This document shows, in pieces, positions 37,646 to 46,147 of a DNA stretch of 64,000 nt. How positions within the stretch are numbered: the first letter of the stretch is position 1; each line of letters starts with the position of its first letter. The position numbers and the translations under genes were made by a program. Source of the stretch: Streptomyces zhaozhouensis (lineage in GTDB: Bacteria; Actinomycetota; Actinomycetes; Streptomycetales; Streptomycetaceae); the NCBI RefSeq assembly GCF_900230195.1, contig NZ_OCNE01000017.1, positions 1 to 64,000 on the forward strand. The letters are read 5' to 3'. A model generated the notes under the pieces. The model was not told where the DNA came from, made no database searches, and saw nothing but the letters and a program-made list of their open reading frames with translations.

Positions 37646-37861
37646 CCCCCGGGACCTCCTGGGCCTTGACGCTGGGCAGTGACCGAAGGATGGTATCGCC
37701 TCGGCGCGGGGCCGCCATGGTGCGTGGCCTCGGCGACCCCGGGGAAGCGCGGGACGAAAGCCCGTTCCTCGGCAGGCGACCGGCTGGTAGCGTGCACCGG
37801 TCACTCATTCCACCCTCAATGCGAGCAAAGCGAGCAGTCGCCCGAGGAGACCTCAGGAACC

Positions 37862-39418
37862 ATGTCGACCAAGGCCGCACAGCCGCAGCGCGAGCAGTGG
37901 GGAAGCCGTCTGGGCTTCCTCATGGCCGCCATCGGATCAGCCATCGGGCTGGGTAACATCTGGCGCTTCCCCGCCGTGACCTACGAGCACGGCGGCGGCG
38001 CGTTCCTGATCCCGTACCTCGCCGCGCTGCTGACCGCCGGAATCCCGCTGCTGATCCTGGAGTACACGATCGGGCGGAAGTACCGCTCCTCGCCGCCCGG
38101 CGCGCTGAGAAAGCTGGCGAAGCCGGCCGAGGCCATCGGCTGGTGGCAGGTGGCGATCTGCTTCGTGGTGGCCACCTACTACGCGGCGATCCTGGCCTGG
38201 GCGGTGCGGTACACCGGCTTCTCGTTCGACCAGGCGTGGGGCGACGACCCCGAGGGCTTCCTCAACAACGACTTCCTGAAGCTCAACGAGACGCCGGGCG
38301 AGGTCTCCACCTTCGTGCCGGGCGTGGCCTGGCCGCTGGTGGCGGTCTGGGTGCTGACCCTGGTCGTCCTGGCGTTCGGCGTCCGCCGGGGCATCGAGCG
38401 GGCCAACATCGTCTTCATCCCGCTGCTCGTCGGCTTCTTCCTGGTGCTGGTGGTCAGGGCGCTCACCCTGGACGGCGCGACCGAGGGCCTGAACGCGCTC
38501 TTCACGCCCGACTGGGGCGCGCTGAGCGAGGGCAGCGTGTGGGTGGCGGCCTACGGGCAGATCTTCTTCTCGCTCTCCGTCGGCTTCGGCATCATGATCA
38601 CCTACGCCTCCTATCTGCACCGCAAGTCGGACCTCAGCGGTTCGGCGATGGTGGCCGCGTTCGCCAACAGCTCGTTCGAGATCCTGGCGGGCGTCGCGGT
38701 CTTCGCGACGCTGGGCTTCATGGCGCAGGCGGCGGGCGTCGGCGTCGCCGACGTGACCTCAAGCGGCGTGGGTCTGGCCTTCGTGGCGTTCCCGCAGATC
38801 ATCTCCGAGATGCCGATGGGCGCGCTCTTCGGTGTGCTCTTCTTCGTCTCCCTGGTGATCGCGGGCCTCACCTCGCTGATCAGCATCGTCCAGGTCATCG
38901 TCGCCGCCGTGCAGGACCGCACCGGTCTGGCCCGCGTGCCGGCCGTGCTGGGCGTGGGCGGGGCCGTCGCCCTGGTGTCGCTGCTGCTCTTCGCCAACGA
39001 CAGCGGGCTCTACTTCCTGGACACCGCCGACCACTTCATCAACCAGTACGGCATCGCGCTGGCCGGCCTGGTGCTGCTGATCACGGTCAGCTGGGGCCTG
39101 CGCAAGCTCCCGGCGCTGCAACGGAACGCCGACGCGACCTCGTCCGTCGGTCTCGGCAGGTGGTGGCGGATCTGCCTCGGGGTGATCACCCCCGTGGTGC
39201 TGACCTGGATGATGGTGGACAGCCTCCGCCACGAGCTGGACGAGAACTACGGCGGCTACTCGACGGACTTCCTGCTCTGGGCCGGCTGGGGCGTCGCCGG
39301 CGGCGCGCTGCTGGTCGGCGTGGTGCTCGCCCTGGTCTTCCGCCGCAAGCCGGCCGCCGACCATCCCGAACCCGCCGACCGTCCCGACCCCGTGGACCCG
39401 CCGGAGAGGAGCTCCTGA
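37862..39418 (+). CDS. Sodium-dependent NSS/SNF-family transporter
   Basis: 518 aa with 12 predicted membrane helices. The sodium-site signature is at the start: WGSRLGFLMAAIGSAIGLGN, IWRFP. A C-terminal hydrophilic tail carries Pro-Asp repeats. The neighbouring 45-aa protein resembles the small subunit of MetPS-type methionine/alanine importers, so a neutral amino acid is the likely substrate. ATG at 37862 after GAGGAG-like sequence. The end overlaps the small-subunit gene in TGATG. Confidence 0.9.
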   Translation: MSTKAAQPQREQWGSRLGFLMAAIGSAIGLGNIWRFPAVTYEHGGGAFLIPYLAALLTAGIPLLILEYTIGRKYRSSPPGALRKLAKPAEAIGWWQVAICFVVATYYAAILAWAVRYTGFSFDQAWGDDPEGFLNNDFLKLNETPGEVSTFVPGVAWPLVAVWVLTLVVLAFGVRRGIERANIVFIPLLVGFFLVLVVRALTLDGATEGLNALFTPDWGALSEGSVWVAAYGQIFFSLSVGFGIMITYASYLHRKSDLSGSAMVAAFANSSFEILAGVAVFATLGFMAQAAGVGVADVTSSGVGLAFVAFPQIISEMPMGALFGVLFFVSLVIAGLTSLISIVQVIVAAVQDRTGLARVPAVLGVGGAVALVSLLLFANDSGLYFLDTADHFINQYGIALAGLVLLITVSWGLRKLPALQRNADATSSVGLGRWWRICLGVITPVVLTWMMVDSLRHELDENYGGYSTDFLLWAGWGVAGGALLVGVVLALVFRRKPAADHPEPADRPDPVDPPERSS

Positions 39419-39555
39419 TGTCCGCCTCGGCCATCGTGATGATGATCGTCGCCATGCTGGTGGTGTGGGGCGGCCTGCTGCTCGCCGTCCTCAACCTCCG
39501 CAACCACCCCGACGCCGAGGAGCCGGACGCGGACGAGGTCCCGCACCAGCTCTGA
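39418..39555 (+). CDS. MetS-like small subunit of methionine/alanine NSS transporter
   Basis: 45 aa: one membrane helix (IVMMIVAMLVVWGGLLLAVL), then a short acidic cytoplasmic tail NLRNHPDAEEPDADEV. It matches the known one-helix NSS small subunit by length, topology and place directly after the transporter. The ATG at 39418 follows GGAGAGGAGCT and overlaps the transporter stop by one base. It is followed by a strong hairpin. Confidence 0.85.
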   Translation: MSASAIVMMIVAMLVVWGGLLLAVLNLRNHPDAEEPDADEVPHQL

Positions 39556-39567
39556 CGAGAACGACCT

Positions 39568-39601
39568 GCGGGCCGCCCCTCGGAGACGCGGGGCGGCCCG
39601 C
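39568..39601. terminator. 12-bp perfect hairpin between convergent genes
   Basis: GCGGGCCGCCCC (39568-39579) pairs with GGGGCGGCCCGC (39590-39601) around a 10-base loop, 13 bp after the small-subunit stop and 28 bp before the acetyltransferase stop. It probably ends both transcripts. Confidence 0.75.
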
Positions 39602-39628
39602 CGTCGTCGCGCCGCACGGCGGGCGGCC

Positions 39629-40180
39629 TCAGTCGACCGGCTTGACCACCCGGGCGGGCGCCCCCGCGACCAGGGTGCCCGGGGGCACGTCACGGCTGAC
39701 CACCGCGCCGGCGGCGACCACCGCGCCCGCGCCGACGGTCACTCCCTGGAGGATCACGGCCGTCGCCCCGATCCAGACGTCCTCCTCGATGACGATCGGG
39801 GCGAAGGACAGGTACGCGCGACGCTCGGCGAGCGGCAACGGGTGCCCCCCGGTGATGAGGCTCACCCTCGGGCCGATCATGACACCGTCCCCGACGCTGA
39901 TCCCGCCCTTGTCCATGAAGGTGCACCCCTGGTTGACGAAGACGTTCTCCCCGAACGTCGTGTGCAGCCCGCACTCGGTGAAGAACGGCGGGTAGATCGT
40001 CACCGACTCCGGGAGCGGGCCGCCGAACACAACGGAAAGGAGTGCGGCGCGACCCTCATCGTCGCTGAAGGGCAGCACGTTCAGCCGGGACGTCGCGTCG
40101 GTCACCTCCGCGATGCGCTCCGCGTGGCGCGCGAACTCGGCTGTACTGACATACATGGTCTGCTCTGTACGGGTGGACAT
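39629..40180 (-). CDS. Maltose O-acetyltransferase-like sugar acetyltransferase
   Basis: 183 aa. An N-terminal helical hairpin is followed by the left-handed beta-helix of LbH acetyltransferases: [37 protein letters not shown] with the catalytic His, [19 protein letters not shown]. Acetyl-CoA acetylates a sugar or similar hydroxyl. ATG at 40180; the frame is open a little upstream. It is divergent from a LysR regulator with 89 bp between, the standard LysR target arrangement. Confidence 0.9.
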   Translation of the reverse strand: MSTRTEQTMYVSTAEFARHAERIAEVTDATSRLNVLPFSDDEGRAALLSVVFGGPLPESVTIYPPFFTECGLHTTFGENVFVNQGCTFMDKGGISVGDGVMIGPRVSLITGGHPLPLAERRAYLSFAPIVIEEDVWIGATAVILQGVTVGAGAVVAAGAVVSRDVPPGTLVAGAPARVVKPVD

Positions 40181-40269
40181 GGGGCGATCCCACCAGCGCG
40201 GGAAGCGAACGATCAAACAACTGCCCGCCCACGAGACACAACCAACAGTTGTGGAACTAGGCTGAGACC
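40181..40269. promoter_or_regulatory. LysR/acetyltransferase divergent promoter region
   Basis: TAGGCT (40258-40263) lies seven bases before the LysR GTG at 40270, predicting a leaderless regulator message. ACAACCAACAGTTGT (40238-40252) is a partial palindrome and a candidate LysR site. Confidence 0.45.
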
Positions 40270-41208
40270 GTGGACGCCGAAGCCCTGCGCACGTTCGTCG
40301 CCGTCGCCGCGACCGGCCAGTTCCAGGCGGCGGCGGACGAACTCGGGATCAGCCAGCAGGCGGCCTCCAAGCGGATCGCGACCCTGGAGCGACGCCTCGG
40401 CGTCACGCTCCTGACGCGCACCCCGCGAGGCTCCCGACTCAGCCTGGACGGGCAGGTGTTCCTGCCCCACGCCCGCAAGGCACTCGCGGCCCTCGACCAG
40501 GCCGAGCGCTCCGTCCGCCCCGGCAGCCGCCCCCTGCGCGTCGACGTACTCCACCGACGCATCGCACCGGCCCAGGCCGTGTACCGGTTCTACCGCGCCC
40601 GCCCGGACACACCGCAGTTGGAAGCGGTCACCCTGGGCGACGAGAACGCGGCCGGGGCCGCCCGAGCGGTGCGGGAGGGAACGGTCGACGCGTCCTTCCG
40701 CGCCGTCCCGAAGGACCAGGTCCCGGCCGGCATCAGCGCCGAACGGCTGCTGGACGCGCCCCTGGAACTGCTGGTCGGGCCCGGCCACCCGCTGGCCGAC
40801 GCGGACCGGGTCAGGCCGACGGACCTGGCGGGCCACCGGCTCTGGGTCCCCGGGATCAGACCGGGCACGGAGTGGGGGGCGTTCTACGAGGCGTTGTCCG
40901 AGTCCTTCGGCCTGAGCATCGACGCGCTCGGCCCCCACTTCGGGGACGAGGCCCTGATGGACGCGCTCGCCGAGTCGCCCTCCCTGGCCACCCTCGTCGG
41001 CGGCGGCGACCGTTACCTGTGGCCCGAGGCCCACGACCTGCGGCGCGTCCCGTTGCACCGACCGACCCCGGTGTACCCCCACATGCTGCTGTCCCGCACC
41101 GGCGACCGCCACCCCGTCCTGACCGCGCTCCGCGACCACCTGCGCGCGACGGGCCCCCGCCTCCCCGACGACGTGTGGGTGCCACCGGGTTGGGCGGAAC
41201 GGACCTAA
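40270..41208 (+). CDS. LysR-family transcriptional regulator
   Basis: 312 aa. N-terminal winged helix ([20 protein letters not shown], then [20 protein letters not shown]) and a periplasmic-binding-like effector domain. It most likely controls the divergent acetyltransferase. GTG start at 40270. The last codons (RT, stop) are shared with a DNA segment repeated 262 bp later, so its natural end may have been altered by insertion of the DUF397 copy. The stop overlaps the DUF397 stop on the other strand. Confidence 0.92.
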   Translation: MDAEALRTFVAVAATGQFQAAADELGISQQAASKRIATLERRLGVTLLTRTPRGSRLSLDGQVFLPHARKALAALDQAERSVRPGSRPLRVDVLHRRIAPAQAVYRFYRARPDTPQLEAVTLGDENAAGAARAVREGTVDASFRAVPKDQVPAGISAERLLDAPLELLVGPGHPLADADRVRPTDLAGHRLWVPGIRPGTEWGAFYEALSESFGLSIDALGPHFGDEALMDALAESPSLATLVGGGDRYLWPEAHDLRRVPLHRPTPVYPHMLLSRTGDRHPVLTALRDHLRATGPRLPDDVWVPPGWAERT

Positions 41209-41381
41209 CGCGCGACGTGCCGCACGAACGCGCTCCAGGCATCCGCCCCGAACGTCACCACGTCCACCCTGTCCTTGCTGTCCCGAACCGGCACCACACC
41301 CGGCACCCCGTCCCGGACCTCCACGCACTCTCCGCCGTTACCGCTGCTGTAGCTCGACGTACGCCACCGCTGCTCACTCAC
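41205..41381 (-). CDS. DUF397 protein, copy 2
   Basis: 58 aa: MSEQRWRTSSYSSGNGGECV, EVRDGVPGVVPVRDSKDRV, ending AFVRHVAR. This is a complete DUF397 protein, a small partner of DUF5753 HTH regulators in actinomycetes. GTG start at 41381 after GAGGAGG. It is the duplicate of the gene at 41467-41643, offset by 262 bp, and overlaps the LysR stop. Confidence 0.85.
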   Translation of the reverse strand: MSEQRWRTSSYSSGNGGECVEVRDGVPGVVPVRDSKDRVDVVTFGADAWSAFVRHVAR

Positions 41382-41466
41382 GGATTACCTCCTCGGTATG
41401 GCCAACGACCAACGGCGGGCCGTCCGTTCAGGACAACCCGCCGCATGGATGCAACGCGCAACGGAC

Positions 41467-41643
41467 CTAACGCGCGACGTGCCGCACGAACGCGCTCCAG
41501 GCGCCCGCCCCGAACGTCACCACGTCCGTCCGAACCTTGCTGTCCCGAACCGGCACCACACCCGGCACCCCGTCCCGGACCTCCACACAGGCTCCGCCGT
41601 TGCCGCTGGTGTAACTCGACGTACGCCACCGTTGCTCACTCAT
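41467..41643 (-). CDS. DUF397 protein, copy 1
   Basis: 58 aa: MSEQRWRTSSYTSGNGGACV, EVRDGVPGVVPVRDSKVRTD, ending [11 protein letters not shown] at 41643 overlaps the end of the upstream HTH gene by eight bases, so the two are translationally coupled. It differs from copy 2 at only a handful of residues (such as the TSG/SSG and ACV/ECV sites and VRT/DRV). DUF397 proteins often antagonise or assist the adjacent regulator. Confidence 0.88.
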   Translation of the reverse strand: MSEQRWRTSSYTSGNGGACVEVRDGVPGVVPVRDSKVRTDVVTFGAGAWSAFVRHVAR

Positions 41644-42481
41644 GGAATCCCTCAGCCAGTTGGTTCAGGAGCACGATCGAACGTCGTGGGGCCAACGCAT
41701 CGGCCTTCAACCGCTCGATCCTCCGGGCCGCATCGCTCAGACGAGCCTCGTCGTTGCTGAGCTGGCCGCCCATCACTGTATCGGAGTACAGGCATTCCTG
41801 GCCGTCTGATTGTCGGAGCACGATCATCGGGTCGGTCGACGGTGGGGCGCCCAGTTCGATGGGCAACACCTGAAGCGTCACCTGGGGCAAGGCGGCCATC
41901 GTCACCAGATGAGCGAGTTGGTCCCGCATAACGGCGGGGCCCCCGACAGGGATACGCAGGCAGCACTCGTGCAGGATCGCCCAGAACGACGCCGGGGTCT
42001 CCCCCGCGAGCACCTGCTGCCGCTCCAGTCTGGCCTTCACCTGCTGTGCGATCTCCTCGGCCGTGGCATCCGGCGCCCACGCCTCGAACACGGCCCGCGC
42101 GTAGTCCCCGGTCTGAAGCAGGCCAGGCACGAGCGTCAACGAATACTCGGTGATCCACCGCGCCTTCCGCTCCTGTTGGACGAACGGTTGGAACCACGCC
42201 GGGAGGCCGGTGTTCACCACCCGGGCCCGCAGCCGCGCGTACAACCCGTCCGTTCCCAGCGCGAGATCGCAACCCTCCACGAATCGCTGCGACGGAACGA
42301 TCAACCCGGACTCCACTTTGGACACGTAACTCAGGCTGTAACCCGTGGCCTTGGCCAGATGCTCCTGAGTGAGACTGCGGCCCAGACGGCCCGCTTTGAT
42401 CTCGGAACCGAGGAACACGAGATCGTTCAAACCGCTGCCGAGCTTCCCCGCCTCGTCCCCGTTGACCTGCTTCTTTGCCAC
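41636..42481 (-). CDS. XRE-family regulator with DUF5753 domain
   Basis: 281 aa. An HTH_31 domain (residues about 20-80: SLTQEHLAKATGYSLSYVSK) precedes the DUF5753 effector domain, which runs WFQPFVQQERKARWITEYSL and WAILHECCLRIPVGGPAVM. The family regulates development and antibiotic production in Streptomyces, in pairs with DUF397 proteins. The GTG at 42481, behind GGGGGAA, gives MAKKQVNGDEAGKLG; an upstream ATG at 42541 adds 20 residues without homology. Confidence 0.92.
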   Translation of the reverse strand: MAKKQVNGDEAGKLGSGLNDLVFLGSEIKAGRLGRSLTQEHLAKATGYSLSYVSKVESGLIVPSQRFVEGCDLALGTDGLYARLRARVVNTGLPAWFQPFVQQERKARWITEYSLTLVPGLLQTGDYARAVFEAWAPDATAEEIAQQVKARLERQQVLAGETPASFWAILHECCLRIPVGGPAVMRDQLAHLVTMAALPQVTLQVLPIELGAPPSTDPMIVLRQSDGQECLYSDTVMGGQLSNDEARLSDAARRIERLKADALAPRRSIVLLNQLAEGFHE

Positions 42482-42642
42482 AACTTCCCCCCATACCCGA
42501 CCGGTTGGACTTGAATTTCGGCCAATGTATCCACTGCTCACGGCTTTGTATGTGTTCTGCTGAGAAAGTTCCCCCGCACGAGCGAGTCCGGACCGCCCGC
42601 AGGCCGGCCCGGGTTGTTCCCGAACAAAGTGGAGGCCCAGCC

Positions 42643-42879
42643 GTGATCTTCCAGTCCCACGCCGACTACCTCGCCCCGCACCTCGGACTCCCCGAGGGGC
42701 CGCTGCCCACCGACCCCATGGGCAGGAGGGCGCTGCCCGAACCCGAGCCCGTCGAGGGATGCGCGGAGTGCCTCCGCCTCTCCCACGGCAGGGACCGCGC
42801 CAAGTACCTGCGCGACTGGTCCTACGTCACCGACTTCAACATCTTCCTGCGCCAGCACCCGAACCACCAGCCGATCTGA
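42643..42879 (+). CDS. Hypothetical 78-aa protein
   Basis: The sequence begins MIFQSHADYLAPHLGLPEGP (GTG at 42643 read as Met) and ends FLRQHPNHQPI, with a CxxC in GCAECLRLSHGRDRAKYLRD. GGAGG lies seven bases upstream. It is divergent from the DUF5753 regulator and probably its target, since small proteins of this kind are often beside such regulators. No function is known to me. Confidence 0.6.
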   Translation: MIFQSHADYLAPHLGLPEGPLPTDPMGRRALPEPEPVEGCAECLRLSHGRDRAKYLRDWSYVTDFNIFLRQHPNHQPI

Positions 42880-42927
42880 GGCCGCCGGAGGCGCACCCGC
42901 GCCCGGCCGATAAATCACCGGCCCGGA

Positions 42928-42945
42928 CTATCACACCCGTGATAG
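42928..42945. promoter_or_regulatory. TetR operator upstream of the ABC-F gene
   Basis: CTATCACACCCGTGATAG has perfect 7-bp arms (CTATCAC/GTGATAG) around ACCC and lies 10 bases before the GTG at 42956. It shares TCACACCCGTGATA with the palindrome upstream of the TetR gene at 44661. GATAGC within it is a plausible -10 box, so a bound repressor would block transcription. Confidence 0.75.
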
Positions 42946-42955
42946 CTTCGCGCTC

Positions 42956-44635
42956 GTGGGATACATCGACGTCAACGCCGTTTCTTACGGGCTGCCGGAC
43001 GGCCGGCTGCTGCTGGACGAGATCTCGTTGCGGGTCGGCGAGGGGGCGAAGACCGCGCTGATCGGGGCCAACGGGTCGGGGAAGACCACGCTGCTGCGGA
43101 TGATCTCCGGGGACCTCGCGCCGCACGGCGGAGCGGTGACGCGGAGCGGAAGCCTCGGCGTCATGCGGCAGTTCACCGCCCGCGAGGGCGACCAGGTGCG
43201 GGACCTGCTGCTGTCGGTCGCCGACCCGCGCGTCCGCCGCGCGGCGGCGTCCGTCGACCGGGCGGAGGCGGCCATGGAGGCCGGCGGCGACACCGCGGCG
43301 CAGATGGCGTACGCGAACGCGCTGGCCGAGTGGGGCGACGCCGGCGGCTACGACGCCGAGGTGCTGTGGGACGTCTGCACCACGGAGGCCCTCGGTATGT
43401 CCTTCGACCAGTGCCGACGGCGCCCGGTCGACACCCTGTCGGGCGGCGAGCAGAAGCGGCTGGTGCTGGAGGCGCTGCTGCGCGGCACCGACGAGGTGCT
43501 GCTGCTGGACGAGCCGGACAACTTCCTCGACGTCCCCGGCAAGCGCTGGCTGGAGAGCCGTCTGCTCGAAACACCGAAGACCGTGCTGTACATCAGCCAC
43601 GACCGCGAACTGCTCGCCCGCACGGCGGGGAGCATCGTCACGATCGAGCTGGGCGCGGCCGGCAACACGGCCTGGGTGCACCCCGGCGGCTTCGACGGCT
43701 ACCACCAGGCCAGGGTCGAGCGGTTCGAGCGGTTCGACGAGCTGCGCAACCGCTGGGACGAGGAACGCGCCAAGCTCAGGGCGCTGGTGCTGATGTACAA
43801 GCAGAAGGCCTCGTACAACTCGGACATGGCATCGCGCTACCGCTCCGCGCAGACCCGGCTCGAACGGTTCGAGAAGGCGGGGCCGCCGCCCGCGCAGCCG
43901 CGCGAGCAGCACCTGGCGATGCGGCTGCGCGGCGGGCGCACCGGCAAGCGGGCCGTGGTCTGCGCGGGACTCGAACTGACCGGCCTGATGAAGCCGTTCG
44001 ACCTTGAGGTCTGGTTCGGCGACCGGGTGGCCGTGCTGGGCTCCAACGGCTCGGGCAAGTCGCACTTCCTGCGGCTGCTCGCCTCCGGGGGCAGCACCCC
44101 CGAGCCGGAGCACGAGCCGGTGGGCGGCCTCCCGGTCGAGCCGGTGGCGCACGCGGGGGTCGCGCGCCTGGGGGCGCGGGTGCGCCCCGGGTGGTTCGCG
44201 CAGGTGCACGGAAGGCCGGATCTCGCCGGCCGCACGCTGGTGTCGATCCTGCACCGGGGCGACGAGCGCCGGGCGGGGCTGCCGCGCGAGGAGGCGTCGC
44301 GGGCGTTGGCGCGTTACGAGCTGGCGGGCGCGGCGGAGCAGACCTTCGACTCGCTGTCCGGCGGGCAGCAGGCGCGCTTCCAGATCCTGCTGCTCGAACT
44401 CGGCGGCACCACCCTGCTGTTGCTCGACGAGCCCACCGACAACCTCGACCTGGTCTCCGCCGAGGCGCTGCAACACGCCCTCCGCGCCTACGAGGGCACG
44501 GTGCTTGCGGTGACCCACGACCGGTGGTTCGCCCGGGACTACGACCGTTTCCTGGTCTTCGGCTCCGACGGCACCGTGTACGAGTCGGCGGAGCCGGTGT
44601 GGGACGAGAAGCGGGTGGTCAGACCCCGGGGGTGA
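42956..44635 (+). CDS. ABC-F family ATPase (ribosome-protection type)
   Basis: 559 aa, no membrane helices. Two ATPase domains: first Walker A GANGSGKTTLL (about residue 39), signature LSGGEQKR, Walker B LLLDEPDNFLD; second GSNGSGKSHFL (about 365), LSGGQQAR, LLLDEPTDNLD; both catalytic Glu present and switch His in ISHDREL and VTHDRWF. The interdomain linker is charged and Tyr-rich (residues 255-315; LMYKQKASYNSDMASRYRSA), the region that reaches the ribosomal P site. Control by the downstream TetR suggests drug-inducible ribosome protection. GTG start at 42956, probably leaderless. Confidence 0.9.
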   Translation: MGYIDVNAVSYGLPDGRLLLDEISLRVGEGAKTALIGANGSGKTTLLRMISGDLAPHGGAVTRSGSLGVMRQFTAREGDQVRDLLLSVADPRVRRAAASVDRAEAAMEAGGDTAAQMAYANALAEWGDAGGYDAEVLWDVCTTEALGMSFDQCRRRPVDTLSGGEQKRLVLEALLRGTDEVLLLDEPDNFLDVPGKRWLESRLLETPKTVLYISHDRELLARTAGSIVTIELGAAGNTAWVHPGGFDGYHQARVERFERFDELRNRWDEERAKLRALVLMYKQKASYNSDMASRYRSAQTRLERFEKAGPPPAQPREQHLAMRLRGGRTGKRAVVCAGLELTGLMKPFDLEVWFGDRVAVLGSNGSGKSHFLRLLASGGSTPEPEHEPVGGLPVEPVAHAGVARLGARVRPGWFAQVHGRPDLAGRTLVSILHRGDERRAGLPREEASRALARYELAGAAEQTFDSLSGGQQARFQILLLELGGTTLLLLDEPTDNLDLVSAEALQHALRAYEGTVLAVTHDRWFARDYDRFLVFGSDGTVYESAEPVWDEKRVVRPRG

Positions 44636-44660
44636 GCCCTTGGGCCACGCGCGCCCCTTC

Positions 44661-44678
44661 GTGTCACACCCGTGATAC
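44661..44678. promoter_or_regulatory. TetR operator upstream of the tetR gene itself
   Basis: GTGTCACACCCGTGATAC shares 14 bases with the operator at 42928. Its 3' end carries GATACT, a possible -10 box, nine bases before the ATG at 44688. This predicts autorepression of a leaderless message. Confidence 0.75.
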
Positions 44679-44687
44679 TTTTTGGCC

Positions 44688-45305
44688 ATGCCCGCCAGGA
44701 TCGACCTCGCGCAGCGCCGCAGGGATGTCGTCGAGGCGGCCTTCCGCCTCCTGGTCGCCGAGGGTTTCACCGGTGTCTCACTGCGGAAGGTCGCCGTCGA
44801 GTCCGGCCTGAACATCGGTTCCGTCCGCCACTACTTCAGCGATCACCGCAGCCTTCTCATCGCGGCCGTGACCGAGGTCGGCGACCGCATGGGCGCGCGG
44901 CTCACCCGCCATCCGACCGACGCGCTGGCCGGGCTCACCGGCGAAGCGGCGGTGGAGGCGCTGCAGCGGCGGCTGGAGGAGCTGCTTCCGGTCGACGAGG
45001 AGCGCCGCGTCGAGTCGATCGTGCTGACGGAGTTCATCGTCGCCGCCCGGGTGCACCCGGCCTTCCGCCCGGTGACCGAGCGGATGGCCGCCGACCTGCG
45101 CCTGGCGGTCACGGACTTCCTGCGCGCGCTCCGGGTGCGGGACCCGGCCGAGGAGGCGGAACGGATCGTCGCGGTCCTGGGCGGTCTGGCCCTGGACTCG
45201 GTGACGCCGCACGGGTCGCTCGGCGTGGCACGCGTCCGCGCGACGCTGCGGGCGCATCTGCGGTCGGTGCTGACGGACGTCGCCGGTCATACCGCAGCGC
45301 GATAG
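44688..45305 (+). CDS. TetR-family repressor of the ABC-F gene
   Basis: 205 aa. The N-terminal HTH is ARIDLAQRRRDVVEAAFRLL, then GVSLRKVAVESGLNIGSVRH, YFSDHRSLL; the C-terminal part is helical and presumably binds a drug. ATG at 44688. The palindromes at 42928 and 44661 make it the likely repressor of both itself and the ABC-F gene. It is convergent with rsmE. Confidence 0.92.
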   Translation: MPARIDLAQRRRDVVEAAFRLLVAEGFTGVSLRKVAVESGLNIGSVRHYFSDHRSLLIAAVTEVGDRMGARLTRHPTDALAGLTGEAAVEALQRRLEELLPVDEERRVESIVLTEFIVAARVHPAFRPVTERMAADLRLAVTDFLRALRVRDPAEEAERIVAVLGGLALDSVTPHGSLGVARVRATLRAHLRSVLTDVAGHTAAR

Positions 45306-45345
45306 CCGGTCCCGGCCCGGGTGGGGCCGTGGCACCGGCGGCGGG

Positions 45346-46092
45346 TCAGCTCCAGCGGCCGGTGCGGGTCAGCAGCAGGGCCGTGGCGGCGGGTCCGGCC
45401 GTCGAGGTACGCAGCACCGTGGGGCCCAGCCGGTAGGGGGTGGCTCCGGCGTCGGCGAAGGCCGTCAACTCCGCCTCGGTGATCCCCCCTTCGGGGCCGA
45501 CCACCAGCAGCAGCGGCCCCCCGGCCGGCAGCGGCGCCGTGGCCAGCGGCAGCGTCGCGCTCTCGTGGAGCACGGCGGCGAACGAGGCCCCGGCGACCAG
45601 CTTGGCCACGCCCGCCGAGTCCAGCGGTTCCGCGACCTCCGGCACCCGCAGCCTGCGGGCCTGCTTCGCCGCCTCGCGGGCCGCGGCCCGCCAGCGCGTC
45701 AGGGACTTCGCGCCGCGCTCGCCCTTCCACTGGGTGACGCAACGGGCCGCCGCCCAGGGCACGATGGCGTCGACGCCGGTCTCGGTCATGGTGCTGACCG
45801 CCAACTCGCCCCGGTCGCCCTTGGGCAGCGCCTGCACCACCGTGATCCGGGGCGTCGGCTCCGGCTCGTCGCGGCGCTCCAGGACCGTCACCTCAAGCCG
45901 GTCCCGGCCGTCGACCTCCGCGACCCGGCCCAGCGCGCCGGCGCCCTCGCCGTCGCTGAGCACCAACTCCTCGCCGACGCGCAGCCGTCGGACCGCCACC
46001 GCGTGGCGGCCCTCGGCGCCGTCGAGGGTCAACGACGCCCCGGGCTCGGCGTGCGCCAGCGACCCGACGAGAAAGACCGGCGCGCTGCTCAT
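45346..46092 (-). CDS. rsmE: 16S rRNA (uracil-1498-N3)-methyltransferase
   Basis: 248 aa. An N-terminal PUA-like domain (VGEELVLSDGEGAGALGRVA) and a C-terminal SPOUT knot: LPLATAPLPAGGPLLLVVGP, EGGITEAELTAFADAGA, LGPTVLRTSTAGPAATALLL are canonical. It methylates U1498 of 16S rRNA. ATG at 46092. It follows dnaJ by 55 bp, and hrcA-dnaJ-rsmE is a conserved order. Confidence 0.95.
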   Translation of the reverse strand: MSSAPVFLVGSLAHAEPGASLTLDGAEGRHAVAVRRLRVGEELVLSDGEGAGALGRVAEVDGRDRLEVTVLERRDEPEPTPRITVVQALPKGDRGELAVSTMTETGVDAIVPWAAARCVTQWKGERGAKSLTRWRAAAREAAKQARRLRVPEVAEPLDSAGVAKLVAGASFAAVLHESATLPLATAPLPAGGPLLLVVGPEGGITEAELTAFADAGATPYRLGPTVLRTSTAGPAATALLLTRTGRWS

Positions 46093-46147
46093 CGACCGCC
46101 ACCCATCGAACCGCTGGCCACCGAACCGCCGCTCACCGAACCGCCGC

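Noticed and set aside
37646-37861. A riboswitch upstream of the NSS transporter
   Set aside because: I compared the region with the SAM-type patterns I know and saw no convincing match; a simple promoter (TAGCGT at 37788-37793) suffices.
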